A stretch of 60,202 nt of DNA, taken from NCBI GenBank assembly GCA_036394995.1, contig DASWED010000093.1, positions 1 to 60,202 on the forward strand, given 5' to 3'. This stretch comes from DASWED01 sp036394995. Lineage in GTDB: Bacteria > Actinomycetota > UBA4738 > JACQTL01. The notes under the pieces are model-generated. The model saw nothing but the letters and a program-made list of their open reading frames with translations, ran no database searches and was not told the origin of the DNA. This document shows, in pieces, positions 1 through 9,200 of this stretch (positions within the stretch are counted from its first letter, which is position 1; every line of letters begins with the position of its first letter). The position numbers and the translations under genes are program-made.

Positions 1-479
1 TCGGGCGCGTTCAGCTCGGCCCCCAGGGCGGCGACCGCCTCCACCAGTTCCAGCCCGGCGCGAACGGCCCGTTCGGCGTCGTCCTCCTGGGCGGTGGGGG
101 TGCCCCACACCGCCATCACGGCGTCACCGATGAACTTCTCGACGGTGCCGCCGTAGCGGTCGATGAGCCGGCGGCACGTGTCGAAGTACCGCGAGAGAAG
201 GTCCCGGACCTCCTCGGCGTCTCGGGTCTCGGACAGGGTGGTGAACCCCACCAGGTCGGCGAACAGCACGGAGACCAATCGTCGTTCGGAGCCGGGTTCG
301 GCCTGGGGTGGTCGGGCTGCGGATTCCGGCGCCAGCGCCGAGCCGCACTCGCCGCAGAACTTCACGCCGGGGCCGTTCGACGCGCCGCAGGTGGCACACA
401 CGATCGCGAGGGGCGACCCGCACTCCCCGCAGAACTTCCGCCCGACCTCGTTCTCGGTGCCGCAGACGGAACAGATCAC
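1..479 (-). CDS. Class III adenylate/guanylate cyclase with N-terminal double zinc ribbon (partial, 3' end outside window)
   Basis: The frame opens at GTG 479, with GGAGG about 8 bases upstream, and runs off the left edge after 159 codons. Two zinc ribbons come first (C3/C6/C17/C20 and C28/C31/C42/C45). A class III cyclase catalytic domain starts near residue 65, with the metal-binding FADLVGFT motif and a second Asp in KFIGDAVMAVWG. The domain makes cAMP or cGMP from the NTP. In known relatives a ribbon plus cyclase is often followed by a large AAA ATPase/TPR region, so most of this gene may lie outside the window; that part is inference. Confidence is high for the cyclase and low for the full architecture. 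Confidence 0.85.
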   Translation of the reverse strand, partial: MICSVCGTENEVGRKFCGECGSPLAIVCATCGASNGPGVKFCGECGSALAPESAARPPQAEPGSERRLVSVLFADLVGFTTLSETRDAEEVRDLLSRYFDTCRRLIDRYGGTVEKFIGDAVMAVWGTPTAQEDDAERAVRAGLELVEAVAALGAELNAP

Positions 480-513
480 GCAGTCATCCTCCCGAAGGCC
501 CCCGGTCCGAGGT

Positions 514-1515
514 TCAGGGTAGCGAAGGGGGCCGGGGAGGGATAGGGGAGCGGGGAAGGAGCAGCAGCTTCCCGGTGGTGCGGCGGGCCTCGAGGTCCTC
601 GTGGGCCCGGCGAGCGTCCTCCAGGGGGTAGCGGGCGCCGATCCGCACCCGGAGCCGGCCATCCGCCACCCAGCCGAAGACCTCCGACGCGCGCTCCAGC
701 AGCTCCTGCCGGGTCGCGGTGTAGTGGTGGAGCGTGGGACGCGTGAGGAAGAACGAGCCCTCGTTCAGCCGGGCGAGCTCGACGGGAGGCGGCTGGCCAC
801 TCGCCGATCCGTAGACGACGAGGTATCCGCGGGGGCGGAGGCTCTTCAGGCCTTCTTCGAACGTGGACCGCCCGATCCCGTCGTAGACGGCCGGCACGCC
901 CGGGCCGCCCGTCAGCTCGCGGACGCGGTCCGAGAACCCGTCGTAGCCGATGACCTCGTCGGCTCCGGCCTGCCGGGCCAGCTCGGCCTTCTCGGGGGTG
1001 GACGTCGTGGCGATCACCCGGCCCCCGCGGAGCTTCACGATCTGGGTGAGGAGGAGGCCGACGCCGCCCGCGGCGGCATGGACCACGACGGTGTCGCCCT
1101 CGGCCACCGGGTACGTGGAGGTGGCGAGGTAGTGGGCGGTCATCCCCTGGAGGAGGACGGCCGCCGCGACCTCGTCGGTGAGCTCGTCCGGGATGTGCAC
1201 AGCGTTCGCCGCCGGGACGGAGACGGCTTCCGCGTAGCTCCCTGGGGCCTGCCACCAGACCACGTGGTCGCCCGGGCGAAACTCCCGGACGCCGGTCCCG
1301 ACCTCGCGGACCGTGCCGGCGCCCTCCACGCCGGCGGGGATGGGGGTGGGGGCCATGTACGCACCCAGGCCGCGGCGCTCGTAGACGTCGCGGTAGTTCA
1401 CGCCCGCGGCCGCCACCTCGACGACGATCCGGCCGGGCTCCGCCGCGGGCTCGTCCACGTTCCGAACCTCGAGGACCTCCGGGCCCCCGTGCTCGGTGAT
1501 CACCACCGCTCGCAC
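514..1515 (-). CDS. NADPH:quinone oxidoreductase, zinc-independent MDR family
   Basis: 333 residues, the usual length for the quinone oxidoreductase branch of the medium-chain dehydrogenase/reductase superfamily. The N-terminal GroES-like fold has the typical MRAVVITEHGGPEVLE opening and AAAGVNYRDVYERRG. The Rossmann domain carries the nucleotide-binding stretch AAAGGVGLLLTQ at about residues 148-159. The structural-zinc cysteines of true alcohol dehydrogenases are absent, which fits a QOR-type enzyme reducing quinones or enones with NADPH. The GTG start is preceded by GAGAGGAG at suitable spacing. It is divergent from the flavin oxidoreductase at 1622. The natural substrate cannot be told. 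Confidence 0.88.
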   Translation of the reverse strand: MRAVVITEHGGPEVLEVRNVDEPAAEPGRIVVEVAAAGVNYRDVYERRGLGAYMAPTPIPAGVEGAGTVREVGTGVREFRPGDHVVWWQAPGSYAEAVSVPAANAVHIPDELTDEVAAAVLLQGMTAHYLATSTYPVAEGDTVVVHAAAGGVGLLLTQIVKLRGGRVIATTSTPEKAELARQAGADEVIGYDGFSDRVRELTGGPGVPAVYDGIGRSTFEEGLKSLRPRGYLVVYGSASGQPPPVELARLNEGSFFLTRPTLHHYTATRQELLERASEVFGWVADGRLRVRIGARYPLEDARRAHEDLEARRTTGKLLLLPRSPIPPRPPSLP

Positions 1516-1621
1516 GTCCGCTCCTCTCGTCGATCCGAACGTACTCGCTGCGCCGGGTGTTCGTCCCCTGTGGCCGGGAGCGGCTCCCGCGGGTACCTTC
1601 GAGGTGGACGGGAGGGGATCG

Positions 1622-2680
1622 TTGGAGATCGGCGTCTACACGTTCGCCGACGTGGGGACCGACCCGGCGACGGGACGGTCGGTCGGGCCTGCGGAGCGGT
1701 TGCGGAACCTCATGGAGGAGGTCCGGCTGGCCGACGAGATCGGGCTCGACGTGTTCGGCGTGGGGGAGCACCACCGGCCCGACTTCGCGGTGTCGGCGCC
1801 GGGGGTGGTGCTGGGGGCCGCCGCGGTGGCGACCAGGACGATCAGGCTGTCCTCCGCGGTGTCGGTGATCAGCACCGACGACCCCGTCCGCGTGTTCGAG
1901 GAGTTCGCCACGGTGGACCTGCTGTCCGGTGGGCGGGCGGAGATCATGGCCGGGCGGGGGTCGTTCACCGAGACGTTCCCGCTGTTCGGGTACGACCTCG
2001 AGGACTACGACGAGCTGTTCGCCGAGAAGCTCGAGCTGCTGCTGCGGGTGTGCGAATCCGTGCGGGTGACGTGGTCGGGGAAGCACCGGCCGCCGCTGGA
2101 GGACGTGGGCGTGTACCCGCGGCCGGTGCAGGACCCGTTGCCGGTGTGGATCGCGGTGGGCGGCGCGCCCCAGTCGGTCATCCGGGCGGGGACGCTCGGG
2201 CTGCCGATGGCGCTCGCGATCATCGGCGGGCGGCCCGCGCGGTTCGCGCCGTTCGTCGAGCTGTACCGGGAGGCCGGGCGCCGGGCCGGTCACGAGGAGT
2301 CGAAGCTCGCGCTCGGGATCAACTCGCACACGTACGTCGCGGAGACGTCGCAGCAGGCCGCCGACGAGTTCTTCCCCCCGTACGCGGCGATGATGAACCG
2401 GATCGGCGCGGAGCGAGGATGGTCCGGGATCGGCCGAGCCGAGTTCGACGTCCTGCGCTCGCCCGCCGGCGCGCTCCTGGTGGGCAGCCCGCAGGAGGTG
2501 ATCGACAAGATCCTCCGCCAGCACGAGATCTTCGGCCACCAGCGGTTCCTCGGGCAGATCAGCGTGGGTCCTCTCCCGCACGCGAACACCATCCGAGCCA
2601 TCGAGCTCCTTGGAACCGAGGTCGCCCCCGCGGTCCGCAAGGAGCTCGATACGAACGACCAGGCCGCGGCCTCTCCCTGA
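1622..2680 (+). CDS. LLM-class flavin-dependent oxidoreductase (bacterial luciferase-like)
   Basis: 352 residues from a TTG start at 1622, chosen because GGGAGGGG lies just upstream and because family members begin with LEIGVYTFADVG-like sequence. A GTG at 1496 would overlap the divergent quinone oxidoreductase start and adds a low-complexity leader. Family features are FGVGEHHRPDFAVSAP near the N-terminus, the RIRLSSAVSVIS-type strand, GRAEIMAGRGSF, and a C-terminal region ending in GPLPHANTIRAIELLG. These TIM-barrel enzymes use reduced FMN (or F420 in some actinobacterial branches) for monooxygenation. Substrate unknown. Confidence 0.87.
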   Translation: MEIGVYTFADVGTDPATGRSVGPAERLRNLMEEVRLADEIGLDVFGVGEHHRPDFAVSAPGVVLGAAAVATRTIRLSSAVSVISTDDPVRVFEEFATVDLLSGGRAEIMAGRGSFTETFPLFGYDLEDYDELFAEKLELLLRVCESVRVTWSGKHRPPLEDVGVYPRPVQDPLPVWIAVGGAPQSVIRAGTLGLPMALAIIGGRPARFAPFVELYREAGRRAGHEESKLALGINSHTYVAETSQQAADEFFPPYAAMMNRIGAERGWSGIGRAEFDVLRSPAGALLVGSPQEVIDKILRQHEIFGHQRFLGQISVGPLPHANTIRAIELLGTEVAPAVRKELDTNDQAAASP

Positions 2681-2699
2681 GATCAGCCGGCCTGAATTC

Positions 2700-2730
2700 G
2701 GCATCCCCCCGGGGAACCGACCGGGATGCC
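2700..2730 (+). terminator. Possible terminator hairpin after the LLM oxidoreductase
   Basis: GGCATCCC at 2700-2707 pairs with GGGATGCC at 2723-2730, with a CCCCGGGG stretch inside the loop that can fold on its own. It lies 20 bases past the stop codon. No T-run follows, as is common in high-GC genomes, so the call is tentative. Confidence 0.4.
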
Positions 2731-2793
2731 ATGCGTGGCCGCCAGACCATCCTCTTGAGTCCGTGTCAGTAGGTCGCGATGGTGGGACGACCC

Positions 2794-2833
2794 TTGACCC
2801 GGGGTCGGTCGTCATGGCTAGATGTAGCCATGA
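2794..2833 (+). promoter_or_regulatory. Promoter with perfect palindromic operator of the toxin-antitoxin operon
   Basis: A -35-like TTGACC (2794-2799) is followed 18 bases later by a -10-like CTAGAT (2818-2823). Overlapping the -10 and running into the antitoxin ATG is a perfect inverted repeat, TCATGGCTA-GATG-TAGCCATGA (2812-2833), 9-bp arms with a 4-base spacer. Antitoxins of this class usually repress their own operon by binding such palindromes. The closeness of the -10 to the ATG implies a leaderless or near-leaderless message. Confidence 0.72.
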
Positions 2834-3087
2834 GACGCGTGAAGATTGCTGAGCTCAAGGATCAACTCTCCAAGTACCTGCGGGCGGTGGAGCAGGGGGA
2901 GGAGGTGGAGGTGACCGACCGGAACAGGCCGATCGCGCGGATCGTCCAGGTGGACCGCAGCCCGGTTCGCGTTGCCGTGATGCGCCCGGCGCGCTCGTTC
3001 GCCGTGCTTCGGGGAAGGCGATTTCGGCCGGCTCGGTGGGCGGTGGACTCGACCGAGCTGCTGCTGGAGGAGCGACAGGGACGGTGA
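2830..3087 (+). CDS. Type II antitoxin, Phd/YefM family
   Basis: 85 residues. The N-terminal half, MRRVKIAELKDQLSKYLRAV followed by a GEEVEVTDRNRPIARIVQ-type segment, is the standard Phd/YefM fold, which dimerises and binds DNA. The C-terminal tail beyond about residue 45 is basic, then ends in the short amphipathic LLLEER stretch expected to bind and block the toxin. The ATG at 2830 is chosen because the conserved domain begins there and the palindromic operator overlaps it. The stop overlaps the toxin's GTG start (GTGA), so the two are translationally coupled. Confidence 0.88.
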   Translation: MRRVKIAELKDQLSKYLRAVEQGEEVEVTDRNRPIARIVQVDRSPVRVAVMRPARSFAVLRGRRFRPARWAVDSTELLLEERQGR

Positions 3088-3500
3088 ACGTCTATGTCGA
3101 CTCATCGGTCCTGCTCCGGGTGGTGCTGGGCGAGCCGGGACGCCTCCGCACCTGGACGAAGATCACGGCGGCCGTATCGAGCGAGCTGACCCGGCTCGAA
3201 TGCCTCCGAACGATCGACCGGGCCAGGATCCGTCTCCGTCTCGACGACGACGTGGTCGTCGAGCGGCGAACCGCCGTGATGGAGGCGCTCGAGGCCTTCA
3301 ATCTGGTCCCGGTCCACCGATCCGTGCTGGAGCGCGCCGCCGACCCGTTCCCGGTCACGCTGGGGTCGCTCGACGCCATCCACCTGGCCACGGCAGTCCT
3401 GGTCCGCGACCAGTTCGAGGGGCTGCGATTGGCCACACACGATGCCGCGCTCGCCGCCGCCGCCCGAGCAGTTGGTTTCCAGGTCGACGGCTACCGCTGA
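3084..3500 (+). CDS. vapC: VapC-type PIN-domain ribonuclease toxin
   Basis: 138 residues, the normal size for a PIN toxin. The four acidic positions of the Mg2+ site are all visible: D6 in VYVDSSVLLR, E in SELTRLECLR, D in GSLDAIHLATA and D in LATHDAALAAAA. The toxin is therefore predicted to be catalytically intact, cutting RNA (tRNA or rRNA in studied relatives). The start GTG at 3084 shares bases with the antitoxin stop, and the longer in-frame extension upstream is just antitoxin sequence in another frame. Predicted complex: VapC bound by the Phd/YefM-like partner. Confidence 0.9.
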   Translation: MNVYVDSSVLLRVVLGEPGRLRTWTKITAAVSSELTRLECLRTIDRARIRLRLDDDVVVERRTAVMEALEAFNLVPVHRSVLERAADPFPVTLGSLDAIHLATAVLVRDQFEGLRLATHDAALAAAARAVGFQVDGYR

Positions 3501-3555
3501 TCTCGGTCGCAGGGGCCCAACTCACCTTCGCTGCCCGGAATGCCGATAGGCACCC

Positions 3556-4058
3556 ATGAAGCGTCGTTCTTGGGGCGTGTTCCTCGCCGTGGGCGTTGGG
3601 CTGTCGCTCGCCTACTTCCTGCTGCCCCGTGGGCCCCTGCTCAATGGTCTCTACGACGCGCTGAACCTGGCGTCGGCGGGCGCGGTGGTGGTGGCCGTCC
3701 GGCTCCACCGGCCCCAGTGAACGCCGTCCGGCACACGGAGCCTGGGACCCCGGTGTGGGTACGGGTCGAAGCGAAGGCCGACGGCGTGCTGCTGAGCGTG
3801 GAGGACGCCGGCCCGGGGGTCCCCGAGGACCTGCGGACCGGCGTGTTCGAACCGTTCCGGCAGGGGCCGTCGAAGGACGAACACTCGCCCGGCGTGGGGA
3901 TCGGCCTCTCGCTCGTGGCCCGGTTCGCCAAGCTGCACGGCGGGACCGCATGGCTGGAGGACCGGCCGGGAGGCGGGGCCGCGTTCCGGGTGTCGCTGCC
4001 GGCTCCGGTCACGAGGCCGGACAGCGAGGGGCTCCGCGCCGAGCATCGCGTCGGCTGA
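3556..4058 (+). pseudogene. Collapsed sensor histidine kinase: membrane N-terminus joined out of frame to HATPase domain
   Basis: From ATG 3556 a 54-residue peptide with two hydrophobic stretches (GVFLAVGVGLSLAYFLL and LNLASAGAVVVAV) looks like the start of a membrane sensor; it ends at TGA 3718-3720. In another frame, starting at the overlapping GTG 3717, a HATPase_c domain follows: truncated N box (NAVRHTE), G1 DAGPGVP, F box VFEPFRQG, G2 GVGIGLSLVARF. The His phosphoacceptor (HisKA) domain and the rest of the sensor are missing. The simplest reading is a large internal deletion that fused the two ends of one kinase out of frame. It could be two unrelated fragments; an active kinase is unlikely. 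Confidence 0.72.
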
Positions 4059-4066
4059 TCGACGGT

Positions 4067-4762
4067 TCAGGGCGGGGGCGTGGCCGGACGGTAGTTCACG
4101 CGAAACAACGAGTACACCGTCGACGCCGGGGACGCGGCGATGGGAATCGGGCGGGTGGGGTCGCCGATCCGGAGCGAGAGCGTGACGTCGTCGCGGTCGG
4201 GCCAGTTCGGATCGTACAGGTGCAGGGTCAGCAGGTCCCCGTCGAGGTCGTAGGCGAAGGCCAGGACCTGGTGGTCCTCCTTGAGGTCGAACGGATCCGC
4301 CGACTTCACCTTCACCAGGCCGAGGGGTGACGGCTTCCCTGCGTCGATGTCGGCGCGCACCTTGGGCCATTCGTCCCTGACGATCCTCCACGCCCTCCCG
4401 TGCGGAACCAGCCCGAGCCGGCTGAGCCACGACTCGCCGTCGGGGAGCGCGGGGTTCATCAGCTCGAGGTACCTGGCCGGACCGAACGGCATCCCGTAGC
4501 TGTCGAACAGCCGCCGGACGAGGTAGTCGAACATCGGGCCCTCCGACGGCGTCTCGGTGTCCGCCGGCGGCTGCCGCCCGGCCTCCAGGTAGTCCCGGAC
4601 CGCGAACGCCATCCCGCCGCACAGCCCGTACGACGCGTCGCCGATGGGCATGGACAGCACGCCGGGGATGCCGATGTACCGCACCGGCACGTGCGGGAAG
4701 TCGTTCGCGAAATGGAAGGCGTGCGTCGAGGGGAGGAACCCGGGCACGCTCACGCTCGCCAC
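4067..4762 (-). CDS. Unknown protein with a papain-like Cys/His/Asn-Asp pattern
   Basis: 231 residues from GTG 4762, which has GGGAGG nine bases upstream and sits just past the preceding gene's stop. No family was recognised with certainty. Visible features are GLCGGMAFAVRDYL (a Cys at the head of a helix), later KEDHQVLAFAYDLDGD (a His on a strand) and LYDPNWPDRDD (Asp/Asn). This order and spacing resembles the Cys-His-Asn/Asp layout of papain-fold or C39-like peptidases, so a hydrolase is possible. There is no signal peptide or membrane segment. It is 16 bases downstream of the GH25-like gene and probably cotranscribed, hinting at a joint role in cell-wall or polymer cleavage. Function is inferred only. 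Confidence 0.7.
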   Translation of the reverse strand: MASVSVPGFLPSTHAFHFANDFPHVPVRYIGIPGVLSMPIGDASYGLCGGMAFAVRDYLEAGRQPPADTETPSEGPMFDYLVRRLFDSYGMPFGPARYLELMNPALPDGESWLSRLGLVPHGRAWRIVRDEWPKVRADIDAGKPSPLGLVKVKSADPFDLKEDHQVLAFAYDLDGDLLTLHLYDPNWPDRDDVTLSLRIGDPTRPIPIAASPASTVYSLFRVNYRPATPPP

Positions 4763-4778
4763 GGCGTCAAACCTCCCG

Positions 4779-5702
4779 CTAGTCCGGGAGGGACTTCCGG
4801 ATCGCGATGAGGTCGTCCTCGTGCCGCCAGCCCGCCCGCCGGGGACCGGCGTCGGCCGGCTCCGGCCGGCGGAAGCGGCGGTCCATCTGGCCCAGCGCAA
4901 ACTCCCTCACGCGCTGTTCGTCCTCGCTGGGTCTGCCGATGTGCAGGTCGATCGCCTCCCAGTCGGCTTCCGTCCACGACGCGGGCGAGGGGCGGTGGGC
5001 CGGCGGCGTGAGGACCTCGTCGTCGTCCCGCTCCATCGCCACCACCGGCGCCGACCCGCCGATCGTCAGGCGGTCGAGGTCGGTCAGCAGCACGTTCATG
5101 TCGCCGGGGCCTATGCCGGGCGCCGACTTCGGGTTGGTCGTGAAGTTGTCCTTGCCGTCGGTGTACTGCCACAGGTCGGCCTGGGAGAATCCGATGTCGT
5201 CGGTCGGCCCCAGCTCGTCGTTGTACCGGGCACACCAGGCGAAGTCGCACCCCATATCGGAGGTGATCCCCAGGTCGCGGAGCATCGAGCGCGCGTACCG
5301 AATGACGCGGTGTCCCTCCTGGTTCACCTTCTCGACGAACTCGCCCGCGCAGTCGAGCACCTGCTCCTTCGTCGCGCCGTCGTTGAGCTTCCATTCCAGG
5401 TCGAAGATCGGGTGCATGTCAACGTCGCGGAAGCCGCCGTTCGCCTCGATCGTCTGGAGGTAGAACTCGGCCTGTTCCTTGCCGCTGTGGCTCACGATCA
5501 TGAAGTGGTACGCGCCTCGGATGAGCGACGTCTTCCCGACCGCCTTCCAGTTCTGCGGGAACCACCGCTCGGCCCAGGAGTACTCGGTCCCCTCCGTCGC
5601 CTTGAGGATGCAGAAGCCGAACCGTGGATCCTCCGCGATCCTGGCGGCGGGCACCAGGTCCACGTTCGAGTGGTAGATGTCCGGCCCCAAGACCGGACTC
5701 AT
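4779..5702 (-). CDS. GH25-like glycoside hydrolase (muramidase family fold)
   Basis: 307 residues. Residues 1-215 match a GH25/lysozyme-like TIM barrel: GPDIYHSNVDL at the first strand, FCILKATEGTEYSW, RGAYHFMIV, the acidic catalytic motif PIFDLEW, and LWQYTDG near the end of the barrel. GH25 enzymes cut the MurNAc-GlcNAc bond of peptidoglycan. No signal peptide is present, so export or a cytoplasmic substrate is unresolved. The C-terminal 90 residues are charged and unassigned. ATG 5702 is chosen because the conserved barrel begins there; upstream in frame is remnant sequence of a different, broken gene. It precedes the papain-like gene in a likely two-gene operon. Confidence 0.78.
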   Translation of the reverse strand: MSPVLGPDIYHSNVDLVPAARIAEDPRFGFCILKATEGTEYSWAERWFPQNWKAVGKTSLIRGAYHFMIVSHSGKEQAEFYLQTIEANGGFRDVDMHPIFDLEWKLNDGATKEQVLDCAGEFVEKVNQEGHRVIRYARSMLRDLGITSDMGCDFAWCARYNDELGPTDDIGFSQADLWQYTDGKDNFTTNPKSAPGIGPGDMNVLLTDLDRLTIGGSAPVVAMERDDDEVLTPPAHRPSPASWTEADWEAIDLHIGRPSEDEQRVREFALGQMDRRFRRPEPADAGPRRAGWRHEDDLIAIRKSLPD

Positions 5703-5814
5703 GGGGCGCTCCGTTCCATCAGCCGAACCTCCCGGTCGAGCCCCCTCCGGGGGAAGTCTTCCGGCGGCGGAGCCCGCGTGTCCAGTCGGCCGATGGGCCG
5801 AAAGCGCGCGAAGC

Positions 5815-6190
5815 TCAGGGCTTCCGCTCGAACGAGCCGATGTCGCAGGCCCGGCCGTGGAGCCGATGAGGTTGTGGCTGTCCGATCCGACGGTGCCGCG
5901 GCAGTTGGGGCCGGGCGAGCCGGTGTTGAGGGCGACGATCGTCGCCTCGACGGTCATGGTCCCCGTGGTCACGCTGATGCCGCCGCCCCGGTTTCGGCGG
6001 TCGACGACGATGAGATGATCGCGTTCCCGGCCACCGTGACGTTCATGAGCGTCAGGTCGTCCGGTCCGGCGACGGCCGGGAACCTGAGCCCGCCACCGAT
6101 CGCGCCCGCTTGGTCGTCCTGGAGGACCCTGGCGTCGACCCGGTTGCCGCTCACCATCGAGGAACTCCTGGCAGCGGCGGAGCGTAGCAA
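5815..6190 (-). pseudogene. Remnant of a secreted parallel beta-helix (CSLREA/choice-of-anchor type) protein with two frameshifts
   Basis: Read leftwards, one frame gives beta-helix repeats (VSGNRVDARV, AIGGGLRF, DLTLMNVTVAGN) until near 5985. There the sequence continues in another frame as GGGISVTTGTMTVEATIVA and LNTGSPGPNCRGTVGSDSHN. Near 5850 a second shift is needed to read the typical end CDIGSFERKP followed by TGA at 5815-5817. Both breaks fall in G/C runs. The N-terminal part of such a protein (signal peptide, many repeats) is missing, cut off next to the end of the CHAT gene. A sequencing or assembly error could explain the indels, but not the missing N-terminus. Confidence 0.7.
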
Positions 6191-6209
6191 CTGCGGTTTC
6201 GGTCCGGGG

Positions 6210-9200
6210 TCAATCGACCGCGCTGATCGTGAGCGAGACGTCGTGGTGTCCCTCGGGCGTGTTGTCGAAGACCGAGAGCGTCGCCTCCTTGAAGTCCCCC
6301 TGGAACTCCGCGGGTTGGAAGGCGACGGTGATCCCGCACGCGTCGCCGATCACGAGCGAATCGCACGTGTTGTCGACGACCTGGAAGTCCGCCGCGTCCG
6401 GCCCGGTCACCTCGACGCCGGTGATCGTGAGGAGCGCGGTCCCGGAGTTCGTGACGGGGATGATCGCGAAGTCCTTCACGAAGGTCGCCCCCTCCGGAAC
6501 GTCGGCGTGCGGCGTCCCCGAGAGCTGGAGGATCAGCGGAACGCCGGCGTTGCTCTCGATGGTGAGCGTGGCCTGGCCGATCCCTCCCTCCCTGGGTTCG
6601 AACACGATGTCGAGGACGCAGCTGTCACCGGCCGCAACCTCCGGCCGGCACGTGCTGGTCTCGCCGTCGACGCGGAACTCCGCCTGCTCCTCGCCGTCGC
6701 CGGGGCGAACGCCGGCGACGAACCGGAGCGGAGCCCGGCCGGTGCTGAGGACGGTGAGCTGCTGGCGCTGGAACGGCTCGGTGAAGCTCGGGAGCGTGGG
6801 CGGGTCGAGCGCCAGGCCGGGGACGTCCGGTTCCCGGGCGAGGCCGACCCCGCGCAGGTCCACCGCGACCGGTCCGCCGGGGGCATTCGTGTCGAGTACC
6901 AGCGTCGCGTTCCTGGGACCCGTGGCCGCCGGGAGGAACGCCACCTGCACGTCGCAGGCCTGGCCCCGGTCGAGCCTCGCCCCGGAGCACTGGTCCAGGG
7001 TCAGGACGAAGTCCTTCCGGTTCGGGCCTCCGAGCCGTGCCGTCCCGATCTCCAGCGGCGAGTCGCCCTCACTCGTGATCCTTACCGTGCTGGTGGCGCT
7101 CTGGGTGTCCTGTACCTCGTCGTCGAACGTCACCGAGCCCGGATCGACGCCGGCGGCGGCCTCCGCCGCCGCTCCACCGTTGCCGAGGTTCGAGACCACC
7201 ACAGCGGCGCCGGCGCCAAGGGCTCCCACCACGACACCGGCCACCACGATCCGGAGCCACCACCGGGGGCGGGGCCGGGGGCGATCGGGGCCACCCCCGC
7301 GGCCGGGCGGCGGCCCGCCTCCGGTGGCCAGCTGGAGGTTCCGGCGGGTCAGCTCCGCGCCGTGCCGGTCGCCGATGGCCTCCCGGATGGCCAGGGCCTG
7401 GCGGAGGGCGTCGGCGGCCAGGGCGGCCCGGTCCAGGCCGAGGGCCCGGGTCCCCAGCTGATGCATCGCCCAGGCCTCATGGTTCCGGTCACCCAGCCGC
7501 CGGGCCGCCCCCAGGACGCTCACCAGGACGGCCTCCCACCGGTCCCACCGGCCCGCCTCGGCCAGAGCCCCATCGATGGCCCTCCCCAGCCGAACCGTCT
7601 CGGGCCACCGCTCGTGCCGTTCCGCCCATCCGAGCATCCCCACCAGCCCGTCGATCTCCTCCAGGATCCGGGGGTGGTCGTCGCGATGCTCCTCGGCCCA
7701 CACCACCATGTGGTCGAGCGCCATCGCCGGCCACGGGGTGACGTCGAGGGCACCTGCCACGCCGGCCGGAACGGGCTCGGCCAGGTCGTACCGGGGGCTG
7801 TTCGATTGGATGATCCCGCGCTCCTCCATGTCATCGAGGACCGGCGCCGCGTCGGCCGGCGGGAGGCCCAGGACCTGCGCCAGGACCTCCGCGTGGATGG
7901 GGGCCCCGGCGGCCTGGAGCACGGCCCGGACGCGGTCGTCGGTCCCGGTGAGGGAGGCGGGGTCGAGCACCGGCGGGGGAGGGGCCCCGGCCTCGCTGGC
8001 CACCTCGGCCAGGGGGAGCCGGTCGTCGCGGACCCGCGACGCGGCCTTCACCAGCTCCAGGGGCAGCCCCCCCACCGCACCGGCCAGCGCCTCGGCCGCC
8101 GGACGCTCCTCCGGGGCCAGGGCCCGGCCCAAGCGCCGCTCCAGCAGCGCCACCGCCGCCTCCGGCGACAGACCGTGGAGGGCCACGGCCGGCCCCTCCT
8201 CGAACAGGACCCGCTCCCGGGATGCCAGGACAAGCTGCGCGTTCGGGACGACGTTCGACACCAGCTCCACGTCGTCGCGGGAGAGCCGGAGGTCGTCGAG
8301 CTCCACCAGCGCCCGGACCGCGTGGAGGTGCTGCCGGAGCTCGGCCTCGGTGGGCTTGAGGGGGGTGGGCGTCTCGTAGAACGTCTGGAACAGGAACTGC
8401 AGGAGGTCGGCGGCCGGCTGCGGCGACGAGGTGTACACGGCGCCGTCCGGGAACTGGGCGGCCGGGTGGTGGGCCACGTTCCGGAGCAGGGCGGTCTTGC
8501 CCGCGCCGTCCGGGCCAGAGACCTCCACCGGCGGCCTGGTGGGGTCCGGCTGGAGGAACGCCTGGGCCACCGCCTCGATCTCGGCGTCCCGGCCCAGGAG
8601 GTCCGGGAAGTCCTTGGGGCGGAGGTCGATCGGGGGTCGCCGGAGCCGGGGGATGGGCCGTTCCTCCGGCACGGTCACCGCCGCGACCGCCCCCGCCGGA
8701 TCCCGGAGGGCCAGCACCTTGTCGCCGGCGTAGACCACGCCCGCGGGCTCCGGTGCGGCGCCGGGAACCGCCAGGGGATCGACCTCGGCGTGGGCGGCCA
8801 CCGGGGGAGCGGCGCCCGCGATGTCGAACAGCCGCCCGTCGGGCGCGCGCAGGTACAGCACCGGCGTGGCCCACTCCACCCGGTTCCCCGTGAAGTACAC
8901 GGCCTTTCGGGCCTCCGCCAGCGCCGCGTCCACCGGATAGCCCATGGCCAGCGCCGCGTAGAACTCCTGGGCCACGGTGGTGGCGGCGTCGTCGGAGATC
9001 TGGAACTGCATGGCCACCACGGCGGGGACGCCCTGCTGGACCAGACCCTGGGCGGTTCCGGCGAACGGATCCCGGGCCGAGCCCCGGGCCCCCTCGCATG
9101 TGTTGAGGACGGCCAACCGGAGGTGCGCGTCGTGCAGGGCCACCCCCAGGTCGTGGCCGGGGACCACCACGCCGGCGTTCCCCGGACCCTCCAGCAGCAG

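Noticed and set aside
1496..1621. Longer N-terminus of the LLM oxidoreductase from GTG 1496
   Set aside because: It would overlap the divergent quinone oxidoreductase start, has no family-like sequence, and a strong ribosome site precedes TTG 1622.
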